Positions 1 to 10,712 of a stretch of DNA of 64,000 bases are shown in pieces. Origin of the DNA: Rhinopomastus cyanomelas (lineage: Eukaryota > Chordata > Aves > Bucerotiformes > Rhinopomastidae); NCBI GenBank assembly GCA_013400115.1, contig VXBP01005615.1, positions 62,001 through 126,000 of the forward strand. The letters run 5' to 3'. Position 1 is the stretch's first letter, and every line of letters starts with the position of its first letter. The notes under the pieces are model-generated. The model was not told the DNA's origin, made no database searches, and saw only the letters and a list, made by a program, of their open reading frames with translations. The translations under genes were made by a program, and so were the position numbers.

Positions 1-2177
1 TTCCCAACAGCATACCAGCTGAAAGGCAGATGCCAAAGGTGATGTCTTGCTTGGTCTACCACTGCACTGCAAACTGCCCTGAGGAAAAGCTTCTGGGACA
101 TGGGAGGAGGACTTTAAACAGGCCCAGAGACTCCATCTGCACTACAGCTGGAAGAACAACTGCAGGATACCGAGTAAGTTTGAAGTTGCTGGTGAGAGGG
201 GGATGGTGCTTACAGCAGCACAGAGACACCAGGATTTTGCCTGTTTGGTTGCTGCCAGCAGTGCTCCACTGTCATCAGGAATCAAGATTAACGCCAGCTC
301 TAATACAGATACGTGCCTCTGTTTGTAGCTTCAGCAGCAAGATTAACGGCAGGACCTGAGAGTAGCTCAGCATTAGTCTATTGCTGTCTGAATATTTATG
401 TGGAAAGAGGAAACCAGCAAGTTTTCTGCAGAAAACCACAGAGTTATGGTGGATGCTGGTCAGATTTTCCACTCACTAGATACACAGAGAAGGATCTTCA
501 GCCTTATTTACCTGAAACTATAACATTTAACCCTTAAGATCTCAAGACATTTTGCCTCCACATGTAAGTCTTCTTCATAGCTAAAAAGTAGTGCCTGGTG
601 AGAACGGCCACATGATAACTTCGTGCATAACTGATGATTCAAGAACATAAACAAAGTATTTTTGACACCAACTGAAATACTGGTATGTAGTTTTGCCATT
701 TGGTGACCCAGTGTGAGAATCAAAGAGACTTTTCTTCATCTTAACATGTCCCAGCACATCCCAAGGAAGGGAGCATCAGAAATCAGCCTTCTCTTACCTA
801 TCTCTTGAGTTCCTTTCTTTTTCCCTCTCTCCTTTCTTATGCACTACTGTTTAATAAACCTACCTTGATATATTTTTGGCCCCAGTTGGGCTCTGCTATT
901 GATTTATTGAAGCGTGTTTCTCAAGCACGTTTGAGTCACCCCGTACATTCAATGATATCTCTTTATGATTGAGCTTCCCCTCCCAAATCCGAATCCAAAC
1001 TGTACCCCTCTGTCCAGGACCACATGCTTCAGTTCTGTTTACCCAATACACATTTCGGGAATGTGAGTGAGATGCAGCCACATCACTTACACCACATGTA
1101 CGAAGCATCGGCTGAGCACTAACGCTTTTCCATATTCAATTCATAAATCTTCCCCTACAGCCTCTTTCAAGGGCCATGTTTAAGTCAGAAGGTGAAACGG
1201 AGAACACGGTAGCTTCAAAACCAGTCAGAAATGGCTGCCTTAGTCCATAGCCAGAATAAGCATATCATACAGTTTCTGAGGAGCAGAAATATCTCTCACT
1301 CAAATAAACACCCACATCCTGTCTGCAGGACAACCCAAAATTTCCTTTTTCTTTGTCCCTGGTCCAGATTACTCATCTTTCTGAAATAAGAGATGTTATT
1401 ATTAAAGTGTAAGAGTTCCAAACACAGTGGCAGATTTTCTGTTTTCAAGTCAATGAAGCCGGGCAGAGCATCGTGCAGTGGTACTTCTCTGCCTCCAGCA
1501 CAAGTTCGTGCTGGGGTTTCACGTGCTGGGCTGGCATCACAAAATCATAGAATCACCTCCTGCTTTGCCCCTCTCCTTCCATTGCCTGGACCTCTGCCTC
1601 TGTCCTCCTTTGCCTCTTGGCTTCCTCCCACACTTGAGGCAGACCCCACTATCTGAGAGAGGCAGCAGAGCAAAATCAGAGGAGTTGCACTGTTCTTTTG
1701 CTGCCTTCTCTGTCAGCCTGGGTAGTTGAGCTGCTTGTAGAGGGAGGGAGGGTGGTGCCAGACTGGAGCAGTAGAAGATCATGGCAGAGAGTGGGCAAGG
1801 AGATTTACAAAGGGGAAGCATGACACCTCCGTTTGGTAGTGGTGGGAAATATTGCACCTAACTTCAGGTCTTTACATCTGTCACCATCAGAGGCAGCAAA
1901 GGAATCACAGGCCTGTGGTATTTTACCAACGTTATGCTCCAGTTCATTAATCGAGGGAAGAGCTCAGTTTCAGCGAGGAGCTGATAACTAAAGCCAGTGC
2001 ATGAGTGCCCAGGAAGCAACACAGATGTTTCACAGTGGCTCCACGGAGTAATTGCAGTACCAAGGATTTTTAAGTGCACACCTGAGAGCAAACACACCAA
2101 CCTTCCCTCTAGGTTTCCTCAGCATGGCAAGGCTTTCTAGTGCTCTTGTTTTAGTGGCCTTTCTATTTTTAGATCAT
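1..2177. other. Unique non-coding stretch
   Basis: I see no recognisable gene or repeat here. The open frames are short and overlap on both strands, as random frames do. About ten CpG are scattered through 900-1130, which is somewhat more than in the flanks. A 12-base match to a CR1 end near 1545 is too short to call. Confidence 0.5.
1741..1755 (+). repeat. GGGA short tandem repeat, G-rich
   Basis: Three GGG runs separated by single A bases are followed by TGG. Three G-triplets plus a G-doublet is one G short of the standard four-tract G-quadruplex pattern, so folding is possible but not predicted strongly. Confidence 0.5.
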
Positions 2178-2441
2178 GTGTTACGGACTAAACTGCAGCA
2201 ATTACTCTATCACCTGATAATCCCTCTGGAGTCAAGAAGGAACATCAGGAAAAGAAGAAGAGACCCACAGGTTGAAATGGAAACACATCTAAGGAAACAA
2301 CCAAAGCAACAGCAAACACCAGTGTAAAGCACTCAAAGCTGTACTCACCCCAGCAAGTGGGCACTGGTCACAGCAAATGAGAAAGCAGCGCCTCAGGAGC
2401 AGAAAGAGAAGCAGAAGCCTGGGAAAGAGCAGGAGCCCAGT
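2178..2441 (+). repeat. Unrecognised dispersed repeat, copy A
   Basis: This segment aligns over about 260 bases with 39938-40205 in the same orientation. Shared blocks include AACCAAAGCAACAGCAAA and AGCTGTACTCACCCCAGCAA, separated by small indels and substitutions; by eye identity is roughly 80%. It is rich in AAG/CAG/AGG, so in one frame it encodes a Lys/Arg/Gln-rich peptide interrupted by stops. It is not CR1. It could be a fragment of an endogenous retroviral element or another avian dispersed repeat, but I recognise no diagnostic motif, primer-binding site or long terminal repeat. Confidence 0.7.
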
Positions 2442-2670
2442 GATTAACAAAGACTGTGTCATCTGTAATCCTAGTTACTTATTTAACTGCACATGTGTGG
2501 ATGGCAATAGTGTAGATACCAGATTACAGGATATATATTCGTAACTACCAAACCTAAGCCATAGTTCTCCCTGCTTTGGCAAAATATAAACCCAGAATTA
2601 TTAACTTCTTGGTTATCTTCCTTGCAAGCTGTGAGGTACTTTGGGAAAGAAAGTAGTGAACTAAATGAAA

Positions 2671-2732
2671 TAGTTTTACTAATAGTTTATTAATATTAAT
2701 AGTTTTATTAATATGGCACTGTATAGTGCCAT
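2671..2732. repeat. AT-rich repeat ending in a perfect palindrome
   Basis: TAATAGTTT-like units recur at 2671-2712. They are followed by a perfect 8-base inverted repeat, ATGGCACT and AGTGCCAT, around a 4-base loop at 2713-2732. It could form a small hairpin. There is no following T-run or pairing extension to suggest a terminator or microRNA precursor. Confidence 0.6.
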
Positions 2733-3783
2733 GGGTAGTTACCAGGAGAAAATCTGAAACGGATAAAAATTAATTTAGAAGTCTTTTCTACTGGGCTTTG
2801 TTAGAAGAACACGAAAAGGTCGCCACATAACACCTTTCAGTCACAAAAATGTGATGGGCTAAAGTTTGATATTCAGCTGCAGAGTCACTTCAGTGTTTTT
2901 TAGGTAGCCCAAGTGTCTACAAACAGGATGCATAAATGCTCAGATACCCCTGTGCCTCCAGGTGTCCTCCAATCCTGTTTGAATGATCCATTTCATGCAA
3001 GATTGCATTTCCTACATTAGACAAACTTACTGTCTTTCTGCAGCTTAGAGGTCTGGTTTTCAAGGCCATTGGATATTTGGAGATCCTGTTGACATCTCCA
3101 GCTTTCCAGCACTGTCTGTCATCACATCTTACCCCCATTGTGGAGCTGTCAGAACAGCTCTGACCCTCTCAGCTCTGCTGAGTTATGCAGAGGAACCACA
3201 GGCTAAGTGGGTAGCACTGACAGATGTGCATTGGTGTGGATCTTGCTGGCGAAGTTAACAACTACTTTTGGCTTTTCATTTTTAATATCCACAAATCAAC
3301 AAGAAGTGAACTGGAAAGTGAATATCCTTCTCCAGTGATGCTAACAGGTTATACTCCTTAAAAACGTTTTCTTCTTTGGAAATACGAGTGCATACAATTG
3401 GATGACTTAGCTCCAAGTTGAGAGCATCGGTAGAGCCATCAGCCATTAAAAGTGCCCAAGGGCTTTCTTGCTTGCTTTTGGCATCTGTCCTGCAATGAAG
3501 TGCCCTACCTCCAAATAACCTCCCTTTTCCTCTCGGGGTCCACCACACCGGGAGGACAGAAAGCAGTACCAGAGCCTATGGGCAGTTTACACACATTTGT
3601 ATATTTACGTATTTAGACAGAGAAAGGAATGGGAAGCATTCCACCGCCTCCCCCCTACCTTTTCAGTGGCTGTCATTTTGAGCATGGCTAGAGGTGGGAT
3701 GAGGTTAAAAGTTCAGGAAAGTGAGAGAGCAGGGAACAACATCCCCCACAGTCCCTGAAGCTGTGACCAGAATGAAGCCCTTG
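2733..3783. other. Unique non-coding stretch
   Basis: There is no repeat or gene that I recognise. Frames on the minus strand at 2917-3138 and 3282-3548 carry no supporting splice sites or codon bias. Confidence 0.45.
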
Positions 3784-4300
3784 CCGCGCAGTGCCAGCCT
3801 GTACTCACCGCAAAGTGTCCTCAGGGCTGACTACCTGGGGATACAGCTCATTTCTCAGCCAGGAGCGGGACAGCACAGCCGCAGCCCGGGGCAGGCGACG
3901 GTGCTTTCAGCCAGCTCTGCTGAGCAGATGAGCCCTGGCGTTGCCAATGAGGGCACTGGCAGAGAGCGGTGCCAGGCGCTGGCAGTGCCGCAGCCCAGCT
4001 CCTGCCTGCAGCCCCCTCCACTGGTACCGGTACGGCAGCAGCGGGGTGCGGGGTTGTGTTCCGTGCCCCGCGTGTCGGTGCAACAACCGCAAGAAAACTG
4101 GCACTGATTTTCTGTCTGTTCTCTCCTGACAGGGAACAGCAGATGAGGACTGCAGTACAGCACCGTACTGAAAAAATGAGGAAGGACTACTTGCTTCTCC
4201 CGGGCTTGTGAGCTGCCATCAGAATACGGAAGGGGCGAGTAACATCCCACCAGCCTGCGAAGCCAAGCAGGTACTTGAGAACGCTTACGGTGGAAAAGTG
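3784..4300. promoter_or_regulatory. CpG-island-like patch, possible promoter or first exon
   Basis: I count 21 CpG between 3784 and 4090, and several more up to 4290, in a window where CpG is otherwise sparse; local G+C is about 60%. Such unmethylated patches usually mark promoters in vertebrates. On the minus strand a strong donor (GCG followed by GTGAGT) would close an exon at 3809, so transcription leftward from within the patch is plausible. The sequence upstream of that donor has stops in the frame starting at its nearest ATG, so the exon would be a 5' UTR or part of a non-coding RNA. An old exon or GC-rich repeat could look the same. No transcript evidence is visible. Confidence 0.4.
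4133..4270 (+). other. Possible non-coding exon (plus strand)
   Basis: A good acceptor lies just upstream: a pyrimidine-rich tract ending CTGACAG at 4126-4132. A GTACTT donor-like site follows AAGCAG at 4270. All three frames contain stops, so if spliced this would be an untranslated or lncRNA exon, or would hold only a short frame from the ATG at 4144. It sits in the CpG-rich patch but on the strand opposite to the donor at 3809. Chance occurrence is quite possible. Confidence 0.15.
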
Positions 4301-5999
4301 ATCCATCTGCTTGTGCTTTGCTCGGAGTAGTCTCACCCTTTGGTGTGATGTGGCTAGGACAGATTTAGTAATAATGACAAGTGATTCACAGCCACAATGT
4401 CACTGTGGCTGAATGACATTGAAACATAGGACTGGGCAATTAGCTTGCTCCGGGTTTGCTAGCCTTGAGTTGCTGAGGTTAGAAATTAAACAACTGGCAT
4501 ACATTGGCACTGAGGGGGGTCAGAGCAGAGACTGTGTACTCCTGAGTTTCAACACTTCCACTTCCATCGGCACACACAGCAACCCCAGAGACCCCGGCCT
4601 TTTATTTCTTCTTTATCTATACGGGAAGGAATAATTACTGATTCCAGTTCCCATCAGGGATTCATACAGAACCTTAATTCACTGGCTGAAGCTAATCCTT
4701 ATCTCAAAACTTTGCATGCTAGTAAGTAGCTACTGCCATTCAAAGCCTTCTTGCAGCTATCAGGAAAACTGACCTGGGCTCATGAATATCACCAGCTTTT
4801 GGGAAATTGGGAGGAACCTCATATTCCAGAGAAATCTGTTCAAAATGATCTGATCACTTTCATCTCAAGCTCCCTGCCTGCAGCCTGCCACATTTTAGCC
4901 AGCGCTTTATCTATTACACTTCTTCACCACAGTAGGGAATCTGCCAGCATTTTGCTGGTCGATATTACTGAGGTGTTTGCTCATCGATAAGAGGAGATTT
5001 GGTGCATTGAAATAACAACAGAAAGCTTCTAACAGGTGCTGTGATAATTGTTCCTTCTAGGAAAGATCTAATTCATATGATAATCTGTCATCGCCTGGCA
5101 TTTCATCCTAACTGATGTGTAATGCTTTATTGATCTCAGCTTTCATTACTGGCCTCTTCAAATAGTTGACTTTCTTCTCAAAGAAAAGGAAATTGTGGAG
5201 TTTTCTTCTTTTAACCTCTGGTATATGCTGCCATGATTTAGTTCTCTCTAATTTTTGATTTTTTTTTTAAAGCAGAATCTACATTTCTGGAGCCTAAATA
5301 AAATATAATCAACTTTCATCTGGTCTTGAAATCCTTCTGTAAGCTGAGTTTTCTTACGGGAGAAAAGAAAAGATAACCAAAAAGCAGAATGGTCATAATC
5401 TGCCTCTCTTTTAAAAGCAGTTATTTGATTACTTCACACAAAGGATGTCACTCCTCATAATACCTCACCCGGAAAAAAAAAAGATGAAGGATTGTTAATA
5501 AAAAACCAAAGAAAAAGAAGAAGCTTGCAGCCTATTGTGGATATCTTTGCAACCAGTTGTATTCTAACCTATATAAATCAGCAGCCACAGATGCGGTAGC
5601 TAAGCTAACAAAGACATACGGTGCTCCGTGACCCTCAGCATCCCTGCGCATCTGAAAACAAAACTCAGAACTACTAGGTTAGTGCAAATGTGGGAAATGG
5701 CAGGCAGTGAGCTCTTTACCAGGCTTAGCAGAACCATAAGAAAAACTGGAAAGTAAAAAGGTGTAGTGGGTTCTTTGTGCAGGGATGGGAGAAAGAGGAC
5801 AATTTTAGGTCATCTAACAGCTAATGTAAACTGCAGGGTGGATCCTTTCCAGAGCTGAGCCTGTGATTACGTTAATCACATACACCAGAGCTAATGCTAT
5901 ACATTACACTTCCAGGATTTCAGTAGCAGGTTAGAGTTGTTAAAGAGGGAAACAGTCTCCAGTATTGGGCACACTATTAATAGAAATAAAGAACAGGAA
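4301..5999. other. Unique AT-rich non-coding stretch
   Basis: No gene or transposon is recognised. The part at 5240-5530 has several A and T homopolymers (8-10 bases) and an AATAAA hexamer with no gene upstream to go with it. Confidence 0.45.
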
Positions 6000-6110
6000 A
6001 ATAATAGCTGAAACAGCCAGTCGGCTGAATACCGGGGCAGGAGTGAGCGAGCGAGCAATTATCGGTTTGTAATCGATGTGACCATTACCCTTTTCTATAG
6101 GCTCTTTTTG
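6000..6110. promoter_or_regulatory. Candidate conserved regulatory element
   Basis: Seven CpG occur within about 70 bases (6019-6086), including a GAGCGAGCGAGC run, next to AATTATCGG and TAATCGATG, in otherwise AT-rich CpG-poor DNA. Retained CpG beside homeodomain-like TAAT cores resembles vertebrate developmental enhancers. This is pattern-based; alignment to other birds would decide it. Confidence 0.2.
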
Positions 6111-6605
6111 AGCACATTTTTTGCACCTGGCACTTCAGCTGAAAGAGGACTCTCTAACACATCCATAATGGGCTGCTCCCCTCCAGGAGCAAGTGGCCAT
6201 TTCAATGGCTGCAGATGTTATGTAAGAATTGGACACTGCTAGGTACCGGTCTCTGGTGATGCCGGAGTCCTTGCAGTGAGCAGCTTCAGGTCTCTAATTC
6301 ATGATACAGCCTTTATGCTACAAGGTCTTAAGGAAACACAGCTTTTGCTTCAGAAGTTCTCAGCAGACTAAGGAAATGATGGTTTAGAAGGTCACACGAA
6401 TGTCCTATATTTATTTGCAGTAAAGGCCTTCATTGGATTTTTTTTGATGCCATCCATCTGCCTACATTGATCTGTATGTCTGCTGGGCAGCTTCCTGAAT
6501 TTTGAACACAAAAACCCCCCAACTATGTTATAGCTGGTTCTCATTCAACTGCAAAATGGAACACTAAAAGGTAGCTTCAAATCAGGTGCGTTTAATAAAG
6601 CTGTG

Positions 6606-6641
6606 TTTGAATTAGCACACGTATTTGAATTGGCACACGTA
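6606..6641 (+). repeat. 18-base tandem duplication
   Basis: Two adjacent copies of TTTGAATTAGCACACGTA differ by a single A/G change at the ninth base. Each holds a CACGTA E-box-like core. This looks like a recent local slippage or staggered-break duplication. Confidence 0.85.
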
Positions 6642-7820
6642 TCGGTCCCATGTGCTTTCCAGTTTGCTAGTGCTGCAAAGTTATCATCTGTACTACCTAT
6701 GCTTAAATGTTACTTCACTCCAATAAAAACAGGCATCATTTACAATTTCTATCAAAATTGCCAAGTCAGCCCCTGACCAGGGTCGTTAGCTAACCGTTTG
6801 AGGCAGAGTTGAATTTACTGTATCTTGAAAAGTGATTTATGCCTTCAGATTAGATATGGGGTTGGAGGATTAAACAAACCCACAGGGGCACAAAGAGGGG
6901 ATTTTCTGCAGAAGATACGTTTTTAGTTTGAGCCAAACTGTACAGAGCTCTCATTCACCGCAGTTCACTTTCGTGGTAAACCTACAGAAGTCCCAGAAAA
7001 TGAATCCCAGGAAGAAGTTTCATCAGTGCAATCTTATAAAACATTCACATTGAAGAAAGCCGTGTGATGGGATCTGTTGTGAGAACGAGTGCTTTTCTGT
7101 TTCTTCTCCAAAACCTCCTTGGGGACAGATATCACAGGGACCCCTAAGGCAAGTCACACCCGTCCAGGTCTGGCTGCTTCTGAGTCCTCAGCTCTGCTGT
7201 TATGACTAAGGCAAGAGCAAGTCCTGACTCCAGCACACGCTAAACCAGACCATTATGCCAGGCAGGCTGTCCAAACTAACCTTGGGTGTAGGAATGCGGT
7301 GTCCGTGCAGCTCTGGAGACACTGCATTCCTCAGATATGACAGATTTGTTGAAATAGCCGTTTAGTGCCTCAAACTGCCTTTCCCATCCAGAGCCACTTC
7401 TCGGATCTGGGGCTCCACCACACCTCTGCAGTACTTTGTTTGGTTGCTTACATGGAAACACAACAGTAGGAAACTATTTTATGGAATTTAGAAGTGAGAA
7501 AGAGCAAAGGAGCCAGCACTGTTTGATCATCCAGCTCTCTGGACCACCATGGGGCTGTGCATAGCATGAAATTAGTTCGTCTTTGCTTCACAGCAGCACC
7601 AAAGCGCAGCGAGTCCTTTTCCACATTATGAAGCTGCAATAATTTATTTTAAAAAAGACTTTGAATTTTAATTAATAATCATGCCCACGGTAAGATGTAT
7701 TTGTGCTTGCAGAGGCTTTCACAGATGTTTTTCATTGTCATGGCTGAGATCCAGAATCTTTTTACATTCTTATTTTCTTTCCTCAAACTGAAATAAAACC
7801 AGAGGTCACTCCAAATTCTT
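6642..7820. other. Unique non-coding stretch
   Basis: I see nothing beyond ordinary single-copy sequence. No long frame, splice pair or interspersed repeat is recognised. Confidence 0.45.
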
Positions 7821-7855
7821 TGTGTGTGTGTGTGTGCGCGCGCGCGCCTGTGTGT
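7821..7855 (+). repeat. (TG)8(CG)5 microsatellite
   Basis: Eight TG units run directly into five CG units and then a short TG stretch. Alternating purine-pyrimidine sequence of this kind, particularly the CG part, is the classic Z-DNA-forming pattern. CpG runs normally decay in methylated vertebrate DNA, so their survival here is unusual. Confidence 0.9.
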
Positions 7856-9290
7856 AAAGAAAGTGGACACATGTAGAAAAAGAAAAGAGCCCTCTAAATA
7901 GGAAAAATAAATCAGAAATACCACAAACCAGGATAAACTCAGATTTTCTGAGTGATGCAGACATTTGGAAATAAAAGCCATCTGAAACAGTAATTTAAAA
8001 AACATCAGAACTTCTTTGAAGTGTGATTTCTCAATGAGGAAAGCAACTTCCTTGGCCCAAAGAAGGTGCAGTGGCACCACGAAGCTCATGCAACTTTTCC
8101 AAATACTTCAGAAACCCATAAAAACTCATCCAAACCAAAAAGGAAAACATAAACCAAGATGTTTGACTCACAGAATAGCCACTAAAATGTCAACTGGTTA
8201 CAGAGTGCTCCACCTGCCAAGGCTGAAATCTAGGACAAAGATCCCAGAGGGGCCAAAATCTTGTAATCCTTATCCAGACCAAAGTCCTATTAACTCTAAA
8301 ATGTCCCTAAAAAATCAGAGAAAATGCCTATATTAATACAGTGAGACTGAAGCGGAATGTTTTTCTATAAAAAACAACATGCTTGTGGAAGATGCCAGGC
8401 TGCTGGTCTCAGAAAATAGAAGGCAGCTATAGCTGCGGCAGAAGTAGGACTTGCTTGTTCATCAACCTGCCATGACCTGAGGCTGGGACAAAGAGCTCAG
8501 TCTCCCTGCCTGCTAAAATCCTTGGCCCTGCAGCTTTCATAGCCAGCAAGGGTGCTAATTAGAATCAACTGTGGTGTTGACACACGTGTCCTGTGAGCTG
8601 GGAGGAGATCCACCTCATTTTTACAACGGTGTCACACAGAAGTAAGTTGGGGTTGGTTTGATTTCATGTCTTGATTAGAATTTCAGCTGATAATTTACAA
8701 GGGATAGGTGCTGTACCCATTGCCAGTCCTTTAAACCAGCCACCTTTGTACAGGATGAGATTTATAGAACAGTCTAGACTCAGCAGTGACATAAATAAGG
8801 GTATAAATTTCATGCCAAGTGTAAATGAGTAATACAGTAGTTGCAAAGTAGTAGTATGCCTGTAGTCTGATTTGGCATTCCATGCGTGTGCAGAAGCAAT
8901 TTGGTATGCTATGGAGACAAAATTCAGCCCTGGCATAAATCAATGGGACTCACATCTATTGAACACCAGAGCTGAAGCAGGACTCCAAAGCATTTTAGAC
9001 AGTGTAGGAATTAGTGATGGGAGGGATATGTGAAGGGCGTATGGAAGTGGAACAGTACAGAAGCGGAAAAGAGCAGGAAAGCAGCAAGGAGAGAGGAGGG
9101 TAGAAGGTGAACAGAACCTTCTCTGTTCTTTTGACTTTTCCTTTACTTGAAATGGAACTTCAATTTTTTTTCCCCTCTTTTTTTCCTGCATCCAAACTGT
9201 GCGATAAATTGGGGAACTGCTTGGAAACACTTAAAAGCCTTTTAGTGATCAGTTACACCTGATGAGTAACAATCATTCAGGTAAGTTCTG
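7856..9290. other. Unique non-coding stretch
   Basis: No repeats of known family are seen. It contains a polypyrimidine run at 9163-9187 (T and C only apart from the ends) and a purine-rich part at 9060-9110. An isolated perfect donor (CAG followed by GTAAGT) sits at 9280/9281 without a plausible exon before it. Confidence 0.45.
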
Positions 9291-10130
9291 AACGAGGTCC
9301 AGAGACCTCCGCGGAAATTCCATCTGCTTGCCACAAACAGCTTCAGGGGAACTTGGCCGCCAAACATGCCCCAGTCCATAGTGCTATAGTGGAGGTCATG
9401 TGTGCCCCGTGTATAGAGCTTTCTAGACACAATTTCCCACAGCAAACAGACCTCAAGTGATAAAACTGCAGGAACACAAACACCCAGACCTGTGGACTGC
9501 ACGATACTGCAAACCTGTGGAGCTGGAATCAGCGGCTGTGGCGTTCGACTGTGGCTCATTCCCCCAGGCACACCTGCAGCACAAAAGGCAAAGGAGAGCC
9601 GCACGTTTCTGCCGCTCCCTGGTATAAGCCCCAGTGTTCTTGCAGGGCTCGTTACTGCGCGGTGCAAGCCTCGAGGAGACCAGCGCACAATGGCACACGG
9701 TGCTGCCTAACAGGTTCCAGGTTATCCAAACAGTCTCTAAGTGGGCATGAGGGAGCAATGCCCAAGTTCTGCAAATTGTCACCGTACATTTCAGACATTT
9801 ACAAGCTCTCAGGTGTCGATCGCAGCGGTTTATTTATGTACCATGCGAGCAGTGCTGAGGTCCTTGGCACTAACGGGGAACAGAAAGCAGCTTTCTGTTA
9901 TTTTTCAGTTACAGTTTTTTCAAACCAAGCACTTGCTACCAGTTTCAGACAGCGTGTTTTTATATTTTAGTGAAACCCATAACTGATGTCATTTTGGAAC
10001 AAACCTCCCCTGTGCAAAGCCCTACAGGCATTAGAGGCGCGGGCATTTCATTGCTCACTGTGTACAAACGCACGTGGATTGTCAATACGCTCTCTGATGC
10101 ATATTCTGAGGCTTCCCAGAGCAGGGAGCA
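9291..10130. promoter_or_regulatory. CpG-retaining patch, function unknown
   Basis: I count 18 CpG from 9291 to 9700 and about another dozen to 10100, well above the window background, at about 50% G+C. Several overlapping frames of 80-150 codons occur on both strands (for example minus 9242-9688 and plus 9551-9970), which is expected when stop codons are scarce in GC-richer DNA. It could be an old promoter, an exon-bearing segment or a GC-rich repeat remnant. I cannot match any frame to a protein family. Confidence 0.3.
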
Positions 10131-10294
10131 GCCAGGAATATCCAAGATAAGGGATGAGTATGTGAAATCTCCACTGTCAACAAGCTGTATGATTAGACTA
10201 CGTATTTTTTTGGGGTGTATGGCCTGCATCTTGTTACCAAACCCAGCAGAATCTACCTAAATCACATTTAAACAAAATGTCACACTTTCTGGAG

Positions 10295-10412
10295 ATAGAA
10301 TCATAGAATCATTAGGGATTAGAAGGGACCTCGAAAGATCATCTAATCCAATCCCCCTGACACAGCAGGATCACCCAGACCAAGTCATAGAATCACTCAG
10401 GCTTAGAAGCTG
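10295..10412 (-). mobile_element. CR1 LINE 3' end, double-tail type
   Basis: Reading the minus strand, this is the end of a CR1 element. A partial first tail (10412-10386) ends in TTCTATG and is followed directly by a second, complete tail (10385-10295) with the GATCTTTCGAGGTCCCTTC block and two ATTCTAT octamers. The same junction between the two tails is found at 42.95, 55.68 and 58.29 kb. The copy is severely 5' truncated, as is normal for LINE insertions made by target-primed reverse transcription, and carries no coding sequence. It lies head to head with the next CR1. Confidence 0.9.
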
Positions 10413-10420
10413 GTATATAG

Positions 10421-10708
10421 ACTGGTCTCTTCTCACAAGCAATTAGTGATAGAACAAGAGGGAATGGGTTCAAGTTACAACAGGGTAGGTTTAGACTTGA
10501 TATTAGGAAAACATTTTTCCCAGAAAGGGTGGTCAGGCACTGGAATGGGCTTCCCAGGGAGTGATTGGGTCGCCATTCCTGGATGTGTTTAAAGATCGTT
10601 TGGATGAGGTGTTGAGGGACATGGTTTAGGGGTGAACTTGTAAAGTAGAGTAGATGGTTGGACTCGAAGATCCCAGGAGTCTTTTCCAACCAGAGTGTTT
10701 CTGTGATA
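10421..10708 (+). mobile_element. CR1 LINE 3' fragment, older subfamily
   Basis: This holds the last part of ORF2 and the 3' UTR of a different CR1 subfamily. Landmarks in order are the block around TTTAGACTTGATATTAGG, the GGCACTGGAATGGGCTTCCC block, GACATGGTTTAGGGGTG, and a closing GGTTGGACTCGAAGATC and TTTTCCAACC. Many substitutions and loss of the terminal octamer indicate an older insertion. Its 5' break is within about ten bases of the 5' break of the oppositely oriented CR1 just before it. Confidence 0.85.
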
Positions 10709-10712
10709 GACA

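Noticed and set aside
1537..1556. AAATCATAGAATCACC resembling a CR1 end
   Set aside because: Only about 12 bases match and no tail sequence follows, so chance cannot be excluded.
9275..9286. Perfect CAG/GTAAGT donor site
   Set aside because: The sequence before it has stops in all frames and no acceptor at a suitable distance. A single donor is expected by chance in 64 kb.
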